Below are positions 61,667-64,000 of a DNA stretch of 64,000 bases, one piece after another. Below the pieces are notes generated by a model. The model had not been told where the DNA came from and did no database searches. It saw only the letters and a list, made by a program, of their open reading frames with translations. Within the stretch, counting starts at the first letter, position 1, and each line of letters starts with the position of its first letter. The position numbers and the translations under genes were made by a program. Source of the stretch: Isoetes taiwanensis (lineage: Eukaryota; Streptophyta; Lycopodiopsida; Isoetales; Isoetaceae); contig JAJEKV010000110.1 in the NCBI GenBank assembly GCA_021234155.1, forward strand, positions 2,138,338 through 2,202,337. Direction: 5' to 3'.

Positions 61667-63244
61667 TCACGTAAAGATGATGCTGGAAACCACAATCGAA
61701 GCAACAATAATGAAGGCATTTATATTAAGTCTGAAGTGCAAATTAGTCATGTTATTATTTCTGGACTGCGGATTAGGCAAACGAGTAGTGTTGGTGGTAT
61801 TCATCATCCCCTGCAAAATTTGTTGATGCAAAACTTCTGCCATCATCCTATAAGTCGTTTGTGTTGGATGAAAACTATCCCAGAAAACGTACTTAGTTGC
61901 ATTCAGGCAGCTAAACCCTTCCAAAGCTTGGCATAAAACTGAGGCAGAAGGCAAACCCTTCCCACAACAACCATCTGCACTTGACTCAAACCCTGGAAAA
62001 CAGATTAAGAATACATAAATAATCTAAGAATAAATTTAAACACAAATCCTAGCAAACACAGACTAACAATAAATCCTAGCAAACACAGACTAACAATAAA
62101 TGACCTAAACATCAATCTTACACAATTAAACGAGGATCTGCTAAGAACATTACCGTACTTGGTCGGATTCAGAACGATCTGAAGAAGAAAATCATATATG
62201 TCCAGATATGCTACCTTCAATCCAGGAAGGTTGAACCTCAAAGATGATAATGCCAATTTAAGGTTTTCGTTAGATTCTTTAGCTTCTTCATTCTGAATTG
62301 CAACACATTCCTTTCTGCTCTGGTATATGATTCTCATCCATGGAAGACATCCAATTGGGGGAAAAGAAACTACGGCAATATTTCGGGCCCCTTTCTTATA
62401 TAATCCCTGTAAGTTTACAAAAATTACACTACAGCTATATCTAACCTAATTCAAGGAGTATTTACCTCAATGTTAGCCACAACAGCAGAAGTAAGATGAT
62501 CCTGAAAAGTATGAAGGTCTCTCGGAGTCTTGCTAAATGGATCCATATAATAATTCAGAATATAATCGTTTGCCCCTGTGCTTATGAGATATAATGCATT
62601 TGCAATAGTAGATTGAGCAAGCATTGGACCGATCTCAAGCTCTAGATTCTTTATATATCCCTCGTGCCATTGCATTTGCTGAGAAAAAGAAACTGCATGC
62701 TATATGTATACATATATGAAGAAAACAGAGGATTAGGTTTAAAATTTTATCATGGATTGTAACTGTGAAACAGGATCTAAAATTTCTTACCAAGGCAGCC
62801 GATGTGGAGTCCAAAAATCCAGAACCAGCTGATGCGAAGCTTATCCCATGAATAATTTGTCGACCTTCAGCTTCCGGAGATAAAAAGGCAGGAGGATATG
62901 GCAGTCCCAACTTAGAAGCTGCAAAATCCACAGAATACATCAGAAGAACGGAATTCTTAAACATTGCATATAAGATCAAGGAATATGAGAGATTTACCGA
63001 GAAAATCCACTGCCAAAAGACCATTTGAAAATCGGCCTGTCGGCTCTCCAGCATTGTGATCTCTTCCATAAGGAAGGAAATTTGCTTTGAAAATGGTATG
63101 CATGTAATTGTTGTTGCCTACATCAACTGTAGAATCGCCAAAAACAATGAGGCAGGAAATATTATAGCTCTGTGCCATATCAGACATCCAGATGATGATA
63201 GCTGCTGTAAAAATGACCGCCGAAGCGGGCGATCTGCACTCCAT
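61667..63244 (-). CDS. GDSL-motif esterase/lipase, five exons, 388 residues
   Basis: Exons (minus): 63,244-62,998; 62,918-62,791; 62,678-62,466; 62,406-62,154; 61,992-61,667. All introns have GT-AG ends, and the exons sum to 1,167 bp with every phase matching. An ATG at 63,262 would add six residues; I chose 63,244 because its N-terminus fits a secretion signal (hydrophobic residues 8-20). SGNH-hydrolase blocks are complete: FGDSTVD with nucleophile Ser38, GRFSNG at 70-75, oxyanion-hole Asn162 in GANDY, and Asp319 and His322 in WDSFHPT. Such enzymes hydrolyse ester or lipid substrates, usually in the apoplast or endomembranes; the substrate is unknown. The last 17 residues are hydrophobic ([16 protein letters not shown]), uncommon for the family. 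This is the only clearly intact gene in the window. Two truncated relatives lie at 29,149 and 6,670. Confidence 0.95.
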
Positions 63245-63262
63245 TTTTCTGAAACAGACCAA

Positions 63263-64000
63263 AGCGCTCTAGGACAGCCTGGGTTTTGATATCTAACTTT
63301 TAGTGGGAGGGAAATAGGCCTATTTTGGTTTTTCGCTAATTCTCGTGCATTAGATCAGGGAATATTCCTGGTCTCATGCCTTCTCATACATTCATATCCA
63401 TACCCCAGTGTTTTTTTGACGGGGTCAAACCCCATTATCCACGCCACACTATGATTATTCAACCATGACCATGAAGTCAAGATAAGTTCGAGCCAAAATA
63501 TATATGATCCTTGTAACATTGAATAGCAACACCAGATTCGCAAAATGCCTCTCAAAGGATTTGAACCCGCTACCAAAATAGGCTGCACCACAAACTTTGA
63601 AAGTAAAAGTGAAAGTAATGGTGCAAGCCATCATCCTTCTAGTGTGATTTTTGCTAGTTTTTTTTTTCCCCTCCATTAACTAGAAAACAACAAGTACGTA
63701 TTGCTGCCTATAGCGTTGTTTTGTAGCGCCCTTCTGTAACATCATTGTCAAATAGCATCGTGAAGTATGATGAGGGGGCAAAAGGGAAGCAAAAGGAAGT
63801 CGGAGGATGAAGAGACAATCATGAGCATGCTTCAGAACATGAAAAACGAAATGATAAAACCTGGACTTACAATACATCATTTAGCGACTCAGAATCATAA
63901 ATTAAGGGCATGCAAGAAACTGAACTCAAACCTCTCCTATCCAAAATGATTCATGATTCTGAGATAACAAAGCAGGATATATACTGTACACTTGGAACTG
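63263..64000. other. Upstream side of the GDSL gene, no further gene
   Basis: This should contain the GDSL promoter, but no clear TATA box or cis element can be singled out. A T-run at 63,659-63,668 and tRNA B-box-like GGGTTCAAATCC (minus strand, 63,560-63,571) hint at an old retroposon. I see no open frame with family features. Confidence 0.5.

Noticed and set aside
63538-63600. tRNA-like B box upstream of the GDSL gene
   Set aside because: GGGTTCAAATCC is present on the minus strand, but no cloverleaf stems or A box fit around it.

Overview
The window looks like nuclear DNA of a land plant with a large, repeat-rich genome. Plant markers are an intron-split GDSL esterase/lipase, an intron-containing CDC48-like AAA ATPase locus, a pentatricopeptide-repeat remnant, chromodomain Ty3 elements and plant-type L1 LINEs with a zf-RVT domain. 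The mix would suit a fern, but the sequence does not fix the species. Only one gene reads cleanly from end to end: the five-exon GDSL gene at 61,667-63,244 (minus strand). Most of the rest is transposable elements, many nested in each other.

Layout. 1-7,848 is one copy of a 7.85-kb duplication; it stops at a 6-N assembly gap. 7,857-11,900 is mostly non-coding, with unknown exon-like frames and a LINE tail fragment. 11,925-15,101 is a CDC48-like locus whose frame is broken mainly by one-base indels. 18,200-22,290 holds a decayed Ty3 pol fragment and a LINE ending in a pentanucleotide tail. 22,468-30,345 is the second copy of the duplication, including the last two exons of a GDSL gene and the 3' part of another LINE, which runs on to 33,720. 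34,195-36,665 is a nest: a Ty3 reverse transcriptase split by a 5'-truncated LINE, then a copia RNase H piece. 37,891-40,345 is a 5'-truncated L1 with a poly(A) tail and a 15-bp target-site duplication. 41,265-44,470 holds a PPR remnant, a LINE fragment and a hAT transposase C-terminus.

The most interesting object is at 44,581-54,040. It is a 9,460-bp DNA transposon with perfect 13-bp terminal inverted repeats (CCCGGGGGGTGCA) and a perfect 8-bp target-site duplication (TCATGAAC). It sits 10 bp inside an LTR of a Ty3 element. The other LTR of that same element (57,118-57,676) has the uninterrupted sequence, so an empty-site control lies in the window. The transposon carries a multi-exon minus-strand gene with zinc-finger-like motifs and a conserved core that I cannot place in a named transposase superfamily.

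The Ty3 host element has lost everything between the start of gag and the C-terminal part of RT, and it abuts the LTR of a third Ty3 element (57,677-59,537). Next to that lie three 42-bp palindromes with identical 12-bp arms and 18-nt variable loops.

Base quality needs care. The two copies of the 7.85-kb duplication are identical over hundreds of bases, then differ in dense patches rich in CTG, CAG and CG words. The CDC48 exons are broken by one-base homopolymer changes. Both suggest uncorrected long-read errors, perhaps linked to cytosine methylation, so several apparent pseudogenes may be less damaged than they look.
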